Assembly: GCA_947631405.1 (NCBI GenBank)
Contig: CANRLC010000001.1
Span: 1 to 64,000, forward strand
DNA: 64,000 nt
Source of the DNA: an uncultured Clostridia bacterium
Lineage (GTDB): Bacteria > Bacillota > Clostridia > Christensenellales > Aristaeellaceae
Direction of reading: 5' to 3'
In this document: in pieces, positions 36,609 to 46,349 of the stretch
Position numbering within the stretch: position 1 is the first letter of the stretch
Layout: each line of letters begins with the position of its first letter
Notes under the pieces: generated by a model
Databases searched by the model: none
Seen by the model: the letters and a program-made list of their open reading frames with translations, nothing else
What the model was told of the DNA's origin: nothing
Made by a program: the position numbers and the translations under genes

Positions 36609-37463
36609 ATGGCAGGCGCTTCGATGAAGGACATCAAGCTGCGCATTAAGAGCGTGGAAAGCACCATGCAGATCACGAAGGCGATGGAGCTGGTGGCGTC
36701 CTCCAAGCTGCGGCGCGCCAAGGAGCGGCAGGAGCGGCTCCGGCCGTACTTCACGGGGCTGAAGGCCACGCTCGATCAGATCGAGTGTGCGACCAACGAT
36801 TTTTCCTCGCCCTACCAGCAGGAGCGCGAGGTTCGCAAGCGCCTGCTGATCGTCATCGCGGGCGACCGCGGGCTGGCCGGCGGCTACAACGCCAACATCT
36901 TCAAGGCGGCCTCGGCGCTGTGCGAGGACGGCGCGCCCGCGTGCGTGCTGCCCATCGGCAAGCGCGCGGTGGAGTTCTTCACCCGCAAGGGCTACGAGGT
37001 GCTCTCGGGCGAGTTCGCCGAGGCGGCGGACGTCTCCATCCCGGACTGCTTCACCATCGGTAAGATGGTCGCCAAGGGATTCGTCGAGCGGCAGTACGAC
37101 GAGGTGACGATCGTCTACACGCGCTTCGTCTCCATGCTCACGCAGACGCCCGACACCGTGCGCCTGCTGCCGCTGGAATCGGCGGAGCTGCAGAGGGAAA
37201 CGGGCGTTCGCCCGCTCGTCCTCTACGAGCCGAGTCCGGCCGCCGTCTACGACGCGATCGTGCCCAACTATCTCGCGGGCATGCTCTACGGCGCGATGTG
37301 CGAATCGGTCGCCAGCGAGCTGGGCGCGCGGCGCACGGCGATGGACGCGGCCAGCAAGAACGCCGCCGAGATGATCGACGACCTGAGCCTGCGCTACAAC
37401 CGCGCGCGGCAGGGCGCGATCACGCAGGAGATCACCGAGATCGTCGCAGGCGCGGAGCATTGA
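36609..37463 (+). CDS. atpG: F0F1 ATP synthase subunit gamma
   Basis: The product has 284 residues. The conserved N-terminal helix (IKSVESTMQITKAMELVASSK) and C-terminal helix (YNRARQGAITQEITEIVAG) form the rotating coiled coil; the middle is the globular domain. It is the central stalk that transmits rotation to the beta subunits. The ATG has AAGGAAGGG upstream; an ATG five codons later is possible. Confidence 0.96.
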   Translation: MAGASMKDIKLRIKSVESTMQITKAMELVASSKLRRAKERQERLRPYFTGLKATLDQIECATNDFSSPYQQEREVRKRLLIVIAGDRGLAGGYNANIFKAASALCEDGAPACVLPIGKRAVEFFTRKGYEVLSGEFAEAADVSIPDCFTIGKMVAKGFVERQYDEVTIVYTRFVSMLTQTPDTVRLLPLESAELQRETGVRPLVLYEPSPAAVYDAIVPNYLAGMLYGAMCESVASELGARRTAMDAASKNAAEMIDDLSLRYNRARQGAITQEITEIVAGAEH

Positions 37464-39292
<1,829 letters not shown>

Positions 39293-39320
39293 TCGGCAAA
39301 ACAGGGAATCCGACAAAAAC

Positions 39321-39367
39321 GACCGTTGGCTTTCACCGGGGAACCGGCGGGCCAACGGTCGGTTTTT
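39321..39367 (+). terminator. Terminator of the ATP synthase operon
   Basis: The perfect 10-bp stem GACCGTTGGC/GCCAACGGTC with an inner CCGG-GGAA-CCGG pairing is followed by GGTTTTTAT. Confidence 0.92.
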
Positions 39368-39397
39368 ATAATGCTTTTCTCAGATAAAACCATCATA

Positions 39398-39585
39398 TGG
39401 TGCGAAGCACAGGATGGGGTCTGGGGCGGTAGCCCCAACGCATCCCAAATCGCGAAGCGATTGAAAAAGGTAGCCCGGAAGCGAAGCGATCCCGGGCGGG
39501 TTGGTCATGAAAAGTTGCGGTATCTGGCCTTTGCTTGCGCAATATAACCCATGACAGAATGGCTCGATCATTTGATTTGAGAATA
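39398..39585 (-). repeat. Hairpin repeat family, copy 3 (inverted, H4 missing)
   Basis: Read on the minus strand it carries the same left boundary ATTCTCAAATCAAAT, an extra module of about 65 bases absent from copy 2, then H1 (39473-39497), H2 (39448-39462), H3 (39422-39437) and H5 (39400-39410). H4 is absent: the sequence joins the two CCCCA direct repeats that flank it in copy 2, a 26-base difference. The spacer sequences between hairpins are closely similar to copy 2. Confidence 0.85.
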
Positions 39586-39625
39586 GTTAAAGGGGTTTGC
39601 AATGCCCGGGTAAACGGGCCGTTGG

Positions 39626-39946
39626 CTATGATTTCTTTTTCGGCTTTGGCTCCGGCAGTTCCTCGACCATGGCGTCAAATAGACCTGTCAAAAACGCTTT
39701 ATTGTCAACCTCGTCCACCAGCAGCATCTCTTTCGCTCCCTCGTAGGGGGATTCATACGAAGCGGTTGGCATATAGCGGACGGCTGCTTTGGTGGGCTTT
39801 ACAAGCAGCCGGTCATCATAAATACCGCCGACGATCTTGCCGCGGTAATAGAGGATGAATTCGCCCATCATCGCCCGATAGGTGATTCCGTCCAGTTCGG
39901 ATAACTGCTCTAGAATAAAATCCAAATACCCTTTGCTCGACGCCAT
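39626..39946 (-). CDS. TfoX/Sxy N-terminal domain protein
   Basis: The product has 106 residues with a GAGGTGG ribosome site. The sequence (YLDFILEQLSELDGITYRAM, GEFILYYRGKIVGGIYDDRL) fits the TfoX N-terminal domain alone. In gamma-proteobacteria TfoX/Sxy regulates competence; stand-alone versions in Firmicutes have no known function. It ends in a basic KPKKKS tail. GC content is lower than in the surrounding operons. Repeat copy 3 lies directly downstream. Confidence 0.85.
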   Translation of the reverse strand: MASSKGYLDFILEQLSELDGITYRAMMGEFILYYRGKIVGGIYDDRLLVKPTKAAVRYMPTASYESPYEGAKEMLLVDEVDNKAFLTGLFDAMVEELPEPKPKKKS

Positions 39947-40028
39947 GATTCCACCTCAAATACCGTTTTGACGAACAGCCGCCTTCCCGAAAGCATTCGG
40001 TTCAGGCAGACGCGCGGAAAACAGAAAG

Positions 40029-40514
40029 TCAAAAGATTATTTCATAGTGGATTCTTTGGCCTGCGATCTCGGGACAGATCGTCTCCTCGCTGCGCTCCAC
40101 GAACTGGAATCCCGCGCTTTCATAGGTGCGTTGCGCGGGCAGCAGGCGTTCGTTCGTCCAAACAACGATCTTTTTTGCGCCCTGCGCTTTGATGCGCCTG
40201 ACCGCCTCCTGCATCTGCGCTTTTCCGTAGCCGTTCCCCTTGTGCTTCGTCGCAATGCAATTGTGGCCGATCTCCGCAAACTCGGGCAGGTGCGTCGGAT
40301 TCCATGAAACAAAGCCGATGGGTTCGCCGCCCAGAACGGTCATAAAGCCGCTGTAATCGGCGATGACGGGATGGTCGTAAAAGAAATCGTCAAACTCCTG
40401 CCACTGGCTTTGCCAGTAGGGTTCAAACCGCGGCTCAAAGGAGTAGCCGTCCTTCAGTAGAGCGGCCAATGTGCCGCGAGGGAATTCGGTGATTCTTCGG
40501 TATTCAAGTTGCAT
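40029..40514 (-). CDS. GNAT-family N-acetyltransferase
   Basis: The product has 161 residues from the ATG at 40514 (AAGGAG six bases upstream). The acetyl-CoA-binding stretch NCIATKHKGNGYGKAQMQEA matches GNAT motif A, followed by KKIVVWTNERLLPAQRTYESAGF (motif B region; split here as VVWTNERLLPAQRTYESAGF). It transfers an acetyl group to an unidentified small molecule or protein. Together with the TfoX-like gene it forms a lower-GC patch between repeat copies 3 and 4. Confidence 0.85.
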   Translation of the reverse strand: MQLEYRRITEFPRGTLAALLKDGYSFEPRFEPYWQSQWQEFDDFFYDHPVIADYSGFMTVLGGEPIGFVSWNPTHLPEFAEIGHNCIATKHKGNGYGKAQMQEAVRRIKAQGAKKIVVWTNERLLPAQRTYESAGFQFVERSEETICPEIAGQRIHYEIIF

Positions 40515-40567
40515 GGGAACTCCTTTGAGAAGAACAGGTCGATTGTCCGAGAAGGCCGCAGTCCGCG

Positions 40568-40581
40568 CAGTTTGCAAACTG
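40568..40581. promoter_or_regulatory. 14-bp perfect palindrome upstream of the GNAT gene
   Basis: CAGTTTG and its exact complement CAAACTG are joined without a spacer, 54 bases before the GNAT start. It may be an operator for the GNAT transcript. Confidence 0.35.
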
Positions 40582-40593
40582 GTTTTCGGTGAG

Positions 40594-40714
40594 CGACGCC
40601 CGGGATCGCGAGACGCTGCGCGTCCACTTCCGGGCTATGTTTTCTTGTTTTGGGGAACGCCGGGGCTGCCGCTCCAGACCCTGCCCGAGGGATTTCATCC
40701 CTCGGACTCCCATC
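40594..40714 (+). repeat. Hairpin repeat family, copy 4 (diverged)
   Basis: Recognisable elements are CCCGGGATCGC...CTTCCGGGCTA (H1, with an inner GACGC-TGC-GCGTC), a TTTTGGGG.ACG.CGGGGCTGCCGCTCC segment (weakened H3; positions 40649-40674) and a H4 stem CCGAGGGAT-TTC-ATCCCTCGG (40685-40705). H4 differs from copies 1 and 2 in several paired bases but is still fully paired. The copy runs into the recX stop codon (minus strand). Confidence 0.7.
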
Positions 40715-41369
40715 AGAGGTTTGCGCGGGCTTCCTCGCGGATGCGCGCGAGAGCTTCCTTGGCGAGCGTGTAGTCAAAGCCGCGCCGGGCCAGCGCGGCG
40801 AGCAGCTTGCGCCGGTCGTCCGGGCTTTCGAGGTCGCGCCCGCGCGCGGCCTTTCTCGCGGCGAGGAGCGCGGCGTCGCGCCTTGCGTCGCCGTCCAGCG
40901 CGTCCATCGCGCCGTCGATCTCCTCGCTTGCGACGCCGCGCCTGCGCAGCTCCATGCGGATGCGCCGCTCGCCCAGCCCGCGCGCGGAGCGGGAAGAGGC
41001 GAAGCGCGCGGCGAAGTCCGCGTCGTTGAGATACCCCGCCTCCGCGAGGCGCGAGAGCGCGCGATCGACGGCGAAATCCGGGTAGGCGCTTCTTTCCAGC
41101 GCCGCGCGCAGCTCGCCCTCCGTGCGCTCGCGCACGGACAGCAGCGACACGGCGCGCTCCAGCGCGAAGGCGGGCGCGCGCTTTTCCATGAACGCGTCGA
41201 ACGCCGCCCGGTCAAACGGCGCGCCGCCGCGATAGGGGCGCTCCCGCAGCATCGCGCGGGGCATCGCGATGGTCTCGCCCGTGGAGAGCGTGAGCAGTGC
41301 GCGGCCATGGTCGCGCCGCACGCTCGCGAGCGTCAGCGGCGCGCCGGACGCGGACGCCGCGGGGTTCAC
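40713..41369 (-). CDS. recX: RecX family regulatory protein
   Basis: The product has 218 residues from a GTG at 41369 that overlaps the lgt stop (GTGA); translation is probably coupled, as no ribosome site is visible. Tandem three-helix repeats are seen, with the family pattern LSVRERTEGELRAALERSAY, LAEAGYLNDADFAARFASSR and GLGERRIRMELRRRGV. RecX binds RecA and limits its filament activity. recA is not in the window. The stop lies against repeat copy 4. Confidence 0.85.
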   Translation of the reverse strand: MNPAASASGAPLTLASVRRDHGRALLTLSTGETIAMPRAMLRERPYRGGAPFDRAAFDAFMEKRAPAFALERAVSLLSVRERTEGELRAALERSAYPDFAVDRALSRLAEAGYLNDADFAARFASSRSARGLGERRIRMELRRRGVASEEIDGAMDALDGDARRDAALLAARKAARGRDLESPDDRRKLLAALARRGFDYTLAKEALARIREEARANL

Positions 41370-42517
41370 GCGCGGTCGGACGCGCGCGACGCGTCCGGGC
41401 AGAGGGGGTAGCACAGCAGCCAGCCGCAGAGGATGAGCTGAATCATCGCCACGCACTGGCGCAGGGTGACGTAATAGGTGTTGTCCGCGTTGGCGCGGCC
41501 CACGCCGCCGATGAGCAGGGCGACGATCAGCAGCGCGTCCGCGCAGAGCGGGGCCGCCGTGCGCGGGTCGAAGCGGCCGCTGTCCATCGTCCACAGGGCG
41601 ACGATCAGCGCCTGCGAGGCGATCAGCAAGGCGAGGCTGATCTGCGACCAGAAGAAGAGCGAGCTATACGCGCCGCGCTCAAACTCGCCCAGAAACGTCG
41701 TGAGCAGGCAGAGCGCCGCGCTGATCACGGGCGCGACCGTCACCGCGCTGATGCGGTCGCGGATGCGCAGGAAGAAGTAGATCACCACGCCGAACGCGGC
41801 CAGCGCGGAGAGCACCTGCGAGATGCGCACAAACTCGCTGATGAACGTCAGGCTGTCGTTGCGCAATCCCTCGATGACGGTGCGCCCGGCGCAGTAGAGC
41901 AGCAGATACCAGCAGAACGTATCGCCCGTTTTGCGGCTATGCCGGCGCACGCAGAGCAGCAGCGCGAAGACGAGCAGATCCCAGCAGAACTCATAGAAGA
42001 AGGTGGCCATGTGCCAGTACCACACGTCGCCGATGGGGATCTCGACGGCGAAGGGGAAGAACTGTAGCGGCTCCTCGTAGACGCGCAGGCCGTAGGCCTC
42101 CATGTTGATGTAATTGCCCCAGCGGCCGATGGCCTGCCCCAAGGCGAGCGCGGGCGCGACGACGTCGAGCAGCGCGAGCGTCGGCAGGCCGTGCTTGCGC
42201 GAGACGAGCCGCGCCGCGATCAGCCCGCCGATCACGCCGCCGTAGATGGCCAGCCCGCCCTCGCGGATGTTGAAGATCGAGGCCCAGTCCTCGCTGTAAT
42301 TGTTGAAGCGGAAGACGACGTAGTAGAGCCGGGCAAAGAGGATGCCCAGCGGGATGGCGTAGATCAGAAAATCGACCATCGTGTCCTGCGGGAAGCCCTG
42401 ACGGCGCGCCTCGCGCGTACACAGGAGCAACCCGATCACGATAGCGAAGACGATGAGGATGGCGTACCAGCTGATGCCGAGGAAGGCAACGCGGTCGATC
42501 ATGGGTCTGCTGAGCAT
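41366..42517 (-). CDS. lgt: Prolipoprotein diacylglyceryl transferase with C-terminal extension
   Basis: The product has 383 residues; the usual length is about 260-300. It transfers diacylglyceryl from phosphatidylglycerol to the lipobox Cys of prolipoproteins. The Lgt signature GQAIGRWGNYINMEAYG, the REGGLAIYGGVIGG block and the late GRTVIEGLRNDSL are present. After the core (to about residue 255) a further 125 residues contain about four extra hydrophobic helices of unknown function. The ATG follows TAGGAGG. It is the upstream partner of recX; the matching signal peptidase gene lspA is at 62.2 kb. Confidence 0.92.
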   Translation of the reverse strand: MLSRPMIDRVAFLGISWYAILIVFAIVIGLLLCTREARRQGFPQDTMVDFLIYAIPLGILFARLYYVVFRFNNYSEDWASIFNIREGGLAIYGGVIGGLIAARLVSRKHGLPTLALLDVVAPALALGQAIGRWGNYINMEAYGLRVYEEPLQFFPFAVEIPIGDVWYWHMATFFYEFCWDLLVFALLLCVRRHSRKTGDTFCWYLLLYCAGRTVIEGLRNDSLTFISEFVRISQVLSALAAFGVVIYFFLRIRDRISAVTVAPVISAALCLLTTFLGEFERGAYSSLFFWSQISLALLIASQALIVALWTMDSGRFDPRTAAPLCADALLIVALLIGGVGRANADNTYYVTLRQCVAMIQLILCGWLLCYPLCPDASRASDRA

Positions 42518-42585
42518 GGGAACCTCCTAAAAGAATCGGAAAAGGTTCGGGAAAGGATCAGGAAAGGATCGAGATAGAGCGCGGG

Positions 42586-43338
42586 TCAGCCGCTTTCGCG
42601 CGCGTCCGCGGCGCAGCGGAGCAGCGGCAGGCTCACGCGGTATTTGGCGTAGCGTCGGCCCGCCTTATCGCGGAACGCGCCGCGGGAATCGGGCACCATG
42701 ACGGTCGCCGTCTTGCCGACGTAGGTGAGCAGACCGCGGACGGTTTTGCCCTCCATCTCAAAGAGGACGGCAGAACCGACCGAAAGTCCGTTTTGCGCGG
42801 CGGCGTCGCGGCGGGTGGGGAGGGAGTGACGCGTGCCCGTGTGGCCGAACAGACCGCGCGCCAGCGATAAAAAGCGCGCCGAGTGGCCGGTGGAGCCGAA
42901 GAGCGCCGTCTCCGCCGCGTGGCACAGCTCGTGCTCGAAGACCACCAGAAAAGCCTCCTGCGGCGTGGCGACGGACAATCCGTTCAGCAGAAACGGCCCC
43001 TGATCCAGCCGGTAGAGAAAGTCGGTGGACATGCGGATCTCCGCGCTGCGCAGGCGCTCTCTCGCGCTGCGGGCGTAGATGAACTTGCCGGCGGAGCTGG
43101 TCAGCCGGGAGGAGAGCGTCACCCGCAGCGTCCCATAGGCGCGCGAGAGGAAGCCGCGAAAGAACAGCTCGTCGTAGAGCCGGAGCATGCGCGCGGGCGT
43201 GTCCTCGAGCAGCCTGCCCGCGGGCAGGCTGGCAAAGCCGCCGTCGCGCGTACACAGGGCGGTGAGGATCATCGCGCGGCGCTTCCTCGCGTCCTCCGGC
43301 GGCAGTGGGCAGGCGAAGGGCCATTCCGCCGCGCTCAC
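42586..43338 (-). CDS. SprT-like zinc metalloprotease domain protein
   Basis: The product has 250 residues from a GTG overlapping the upstream stop (GTGA). It contains HELCH (136-140) with a further His in GHSARF (H152), the zinc-site layout of SprT/Spartan-like domains. A C-terminal domain (about 180-250: GSAVLFEMEGKTVRGLLTYV) looks like a small beta-barrel. Spartan proteases cut DNA-protein crosslinks; bacterial relatives are little studied. Coupling to a LexA/S24-like regulator suggests, but does not show, a stress role. Confidence 0.78.
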   Translation of the reverse strand: MSAAEWPFACPLPPEDARKRRAMILTALCTRDGGFASLPAGRLLEDTPARMLRLYDELFFRGFLSRAYGTLRVTLSSRLTSSAGKFIYARSARERLRSAEIRMSTDFLYRLDQGPFLLNGLSVATPQEAFLVVFEHELCHAAETALFGSTGHSARFLSLARGLFGHTGTRHSLPTRRDAAAQNGLSVGSAVLFEMEGKTVRGLLTYVGKTATVMVPDSRGAFRDKAGRRYAKYRVSLPLLRCAADARESG

Positions 43339-44066
43339 AGGGCGATCTCCACGCGCACCGCGCGCCCGACCAGCTTGATCTCGCTGATGTGCAGCGCCTC
43401 CGCGTCCAGATCGCGGTCGCCGCTCTGCAGCAGGATGCGCGAGTCGCCCAGCAGCTTCACGCGCCGCAGGCAGCGGTGCGCGCCGTATTCCACCAGCATG
43501 ATCGCGCCGTCCACCGGCAGGTTTTGCGGCACGACCAGCACCAGATCGCCCTTCTCGATGCGCATCGCGCGCATGGAGTCGTCCGGCGCGAGGAAGTAGA
43601 CGACGCGGTCGGGCTTCGCGCCCTCGATCTTGCCGTCCTGTATGGGCAGCATGCGCCGGGCGACCTGAATCCAGCCCGCGTTCATCACGGGCACGGGTTG
43701 CAGCACGCTGCTGAGCGCGTCCAGCCAGATGCCGCTCTGCTCCTCGGCGCTGCGGGGCTTTGGCGCGGGCGCGGCCGGGGCCTGCGCGGGCGCGGCGGGC
43801 TTTTCTTCCTTTTGCGGCGATTGCGGCGCGAGCGTGGTCAGATCGACCGTCGCGGCGATCTCGTCGAGGGAATACTCCGCCTCGTTTCGGCTGCCCGCGC
43901 CCAGCGTGCGCAGGATGCGCCGCGCCTCGTCGTCGCGGATGATGCGGCGGCCCTCTTCAACGTCCTTCAAATAGCCCTCGGAGACGCCGCACTTGCGCGC
44001 CACCTGCTTGCGCGTCAGCTTCTGCCGCGAGCGCTCCAAGAGGAGCAGGTCACCTAATCGGCTCAT
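43335..44066 (-). CDS. XRE helix-turn-helix protein with S24/LexA-like C-terminal domain
   Basis: The product has 243 residues, AGGAGG eight bases before the start. An N-terminal XRE domain (1-60: RQKLTRKQVARKCGVSEGYL) is followed by an Ala/Pro linker (80-108) and a C-terminal domain with the S24 pattern PDDSMRAMRIEKGDLVLV (Ser S164) and RCLRRVKLL (Lys K204). The Ser/Lys pair is in the positions of the LexA/CI self-cleavage dyad, but the canonical Ala-Gly cleavage site cannot be assigned with confidence. It overlaps the permease gene upstream by 17 bases and the SprT-like gene by four. Confidence 0.8.
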   Translation of the reverse strand: MSRLGDLLLLERSRQKLTRKQVARKCGVSEGYLKDVEEGRRIIRDDEARRILRTLGAGSRNEAEYSLDEIAATVDLTTLAPQSPQKEEKPAAPAQAPAAPAPKPRSAEEQSGIWLDALSSVLQPVPVMNAGWIQVARRMLPIQDGKIEGAKPDRVVYFLAPDDSMRAMRIEKGDLVLVVPQNLPVDGAIMLVEYGAHRCLRRVKLLGDSRILLQSGDRDLDAEALHISEIKLVGRAVRVEIAL

Positions 44067-45255
44067 CGGTTTGATCCTCCTGTTTCGGTTTGGTCGTGTC
44101 GCCGGAAGAGGCGCTCGCGCCGTCCAGACGCTTGCGCGTGGCCTCGCCCAGCATCGTGTAGATCACGCTCGTCACCGGTACGGCGAGCAGCATGCCCGCC
44201 AGCCCGAAGATGCCGCCGCCCGCGGTGACCACCATCAGCACCCACATGGACGGCAGATTGATCGACGTGGAGACGACGCGCGGGTAGATGAGGTTCGTCT
44301 CGATCTGCTGGAGCACGAGGATGAACACCACGAACCAGATCGCCTGCGGCGGGCTTTCGATCAGCACGAGGAACGCGCCGACCACGCAGGAGATGATCGC
44401 GCCGTAGATCGGGATGAGCGCGCAGAAGAGCATGATGACCGAGATCACCAGCGCGTAGGGGAAGCGCAGAATGAGCATGCCGATAAAGCACAGCCCGCCG
44501 AGGATGCCCGCCTCGGCGAACTGGATGGTGACGTAGGAGAAGAACGTCCTGTGCGCCATCGAGGCGACGCGAAGCGCCTCGTCGCAGAAGAAGCGGGGCA
44601 AAAACGCGTAGAGCAGACGGCGGCACTGACGCCCGAGCGTCTCCTTTTGCAGGAGCACATACACGGCGAACACGAAGGCGATGAGGACGTCCGTCACCTG
44701 CCCGAAGAGCGAGGACACCCGCGAGACGACCGCGCCCATCGCCAGCCCGGCGTTGCGCTGCACCCATGCGATAAAGCCGGAGGCCATCTCGCTGACGTCT
44801 GGGATGTAGGGCGCGATATTCTGCTGAAGATCGGGGTATTTGGCCAGCCACGCGCGCAGGTCGGCGATTCCCTTCTGCGCGGCGGGCATCAGCCGCGTGA
44901 CGGAGTTGGCCAGCGAGGAGACGGTATCCACCAGCTGCGGCACGACGATGACGATCAGCAGCGACAAGAGCAGCGCCATCAGCAGCAGCGCCAGCGCGAG
45001 GCTCACCGGGCGGCGCGGGCCGTCGGCGAGGAGCGGCTTTCCCTTGACCTTGCGCGAGAGCAGATGATCGAACAGGCGCATCGGCACGCTGAGCACGAAC
45101 GCGAAGCACGCGCCGACGATGAAGGGCATCACCGCGGAGAGCGCGCCGGAAAGCCACGCCATGATGGGCGAAAAATGCTGCACGCAAACCGTCAGCAGCG
45201 CCGCGAAGGCGACGAGCGCCAGAAAAAACCGCCGGGTCTTGGGCGAGAGCTGCAT
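44050..45255 (-). CDS. AI-2E family transporter (PerM/TqsA type)
   Basis: The product has 401 residues from the ATG at 45255 (AGGAGG six bases upstream). It has about eight helices with the family layout: two N-terminal pairs, a long soluble middle (150-230), then FAEAGILGGLCFIGMLILRF and ALIPIYGAIISCVVGAFLVL. Family members export various small solutes or ions; the AI-2 name applies to few. It is first in a minus-strand set whose genes overlap each other, ending with the SprT-like gene. Confidence 0.87.
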   Translation of the reverse strand: MQLSPKTRRFFLALVAFAALLTVCVQHFSPIMAWLSGALSAVMPFIVGACFAFVLSVPMRLFDHLLSRKVKGKPLLADGPRRPVSLALALLLMALLLSLLIVIVVPQLVDTVSSLANSVTRLMPAAQKGIADLRAWLAKYPDLQQNIAPYIPDVSEMASGFIAWVQRNAGLAMGAVVSRVSSLFGQVTDVLIAFVFAVYVLLQKETLGRQCRRLLYAFLPRFFCDEALRVASMAHRTFFSYVTIQFAEAGILGGLCFIGMLILRFPYALVISVIMLFCALIPIYGAIISCVVGAFLVLIESPPQAIWFVVFILVLQQIETNLIYPRVVSTSINLPSMWVLMVVTAGGGIFGLAGMLLAVPVTSVIYTMLGEATRKRLDGASASSGDTTKPKQEDQTDEPIR

Positions 45256-45300
45256 AAAGACCTCCTGCGTAAAGCGGGCGAGCGCCCGCGCGTTTTCTCT

Positions 45301-45306
45301 ATTATA
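45301..45306 (-). promoter_or_regulatory. Possible -10 box for the AI-2E operon
   Basis: There is a perfect TATAAT on the minus strand 46 bases before the start. The -35 region is poor, so this is a tentative call. Confidence 0.45.
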
Positions 45307-45382
45307 CCCTCTTTTAAGCAAAAAGGAAACAGCGACTTTTCCAAATCCTTGGAATGTTCGACATGTGGGCGAATATTCGAGC

Positions 45383-45411
45383 TTGAAAAGACGCGAAAAA
45401 TGCGATATAGT
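45383..45411 (+). promoter_or_regulatory. Promoter of the fumarase genes
   Basis: TTGAAA (45383-45388), a 17-base spacer and TATAGT (45406-45411) lie 43 bases before the start. Confidence 0.82.
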
Positions 45412-45453
45412 AGTAACAGTGGCGTTCATCCGCCGCGCGGGAGGAGGAAGGGC

Positions 45454-46293
45454 ATGCGCGAAATCGACGTGGCCCTCGTCGAGGAGGCGATCCGCTCGCT
45501 GTTTCTGCGCGCCTGCCGCGAGGTCGGGCCGGATGTGCTCGCCTGCCTGCGCCGCGCGCACGAGCGCGAGGAATCGCCCTTTGGGCGCGAGGCGCTGCGG
45601 CAGATCCTCGAAAACGACCGCATCGCCGCCGAGCGCGGCATGCCGCTTTGCCAGGATACGGGCATGGCCGTCGTGTTCCTCGACGTGGGGCAGGACGTCC
45701 ACTTTACGGGCGGCGACGTGGGCGAGGCGATCGACCGCGGCGTGTACAGGGCCTACCGCGACGGATGCTTCCGCGCGAGCGTGCTCGATCCCATCACGCG
45801 GGAAAACACGCGGGACAACACGCCCGCCGTCGTCCACACGCGCATCGTGCCGGGCGATCGGGTGACGCTGACCGCCGCGCCCAAGGGCTTTGGCTCGGAA
45901 AACATGTCCCGGCTGTTCATGCTCACGCCGTCGCAGGGCGTGCAGGGCGTGATGGAGGCCGTCGTGGAGACGGTGCGTCTGGCGGGCGGCAACCCTTGCC
46001 CGCCGGTGGTCGTCGGCGTGGGCGTCGGCGGCACCGCCGAGCGCGCGATGGAGCTGGCCAAGCGCAGCCTGCTGCGCGATTGCGGCGAGCCTTCGCAGGA
46101 CGAGGCGCTCGCGCGCATGGAGCGCGAACTGCTTCGGCGCATCAACGCGCTGGGCATCGGGCCGCAAGGCCTCGGCGGGCGCGTCACCGCGCTGGCCGTC
46201 CACATCCTCAAGGAACCCACCCACATCGCGGGGCTGCCCGTCGCCGTCAACATGCAGTGCCACGCTGCGCGCCACGCGAGCGCCGTGCTGTGA
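45454..46293 (+). CDS. fumA: Class I fumarate hydratase, alpha subunit
   Basis: The product has 279 residues from the ATG at 45454 (GGAGGAAGG upstream). It is the [4Fe-4S] half of an oxygen-sensitive two-subunit hydro-lyase interconverting fumarate and malate (the family also includes tartrate dehydratase). Candidate cluster cysteines lie in GMPLCQDTGMAVVF, GGNPCPPVVV and VNMQCHAARH. The beta gene follows 56 bases later. Confidence 0.9.
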   Translation: MREIDVALVEEAIRSLFLRACREVGPDVLACLRRAHEREESPFGREALRQILENDRIAAERGMPLCQDTGMAVVFLDVGQDVHFTGGDVGEAIDRGVYRAYRDGCFRASVLDPITRENTRDNTPAVVHTRIVPGDRVTLTAAPKGFGSENMSRLFMLTPSQGVQGVMEAVVETVRLAGGNPCPPVVVGVGVGGTAERAMELAKRSLLRDCGEPSQDEALARMERELLRRINALGIGPQGLGGRVTALAVHILKEPTHIAGLPVAVNMQCHAARHASAVL

Positions 46294-46349
46294 GGGCGGA
46301 GCGCGCTCCCGAAGAACGATAGAGCAAACGGATAAAAGGAGGCACGCCC

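Larger units (their letters stand above)
39293..39625. other. 333-bp intergenic region after the atp operon
   Basis: It holds the atp terminator, then the inverted hairpin repeat copy 3 with a longer left module. No gene is seen. GC content falls sharply here compared with the atp genes. Confidence 0.7.
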
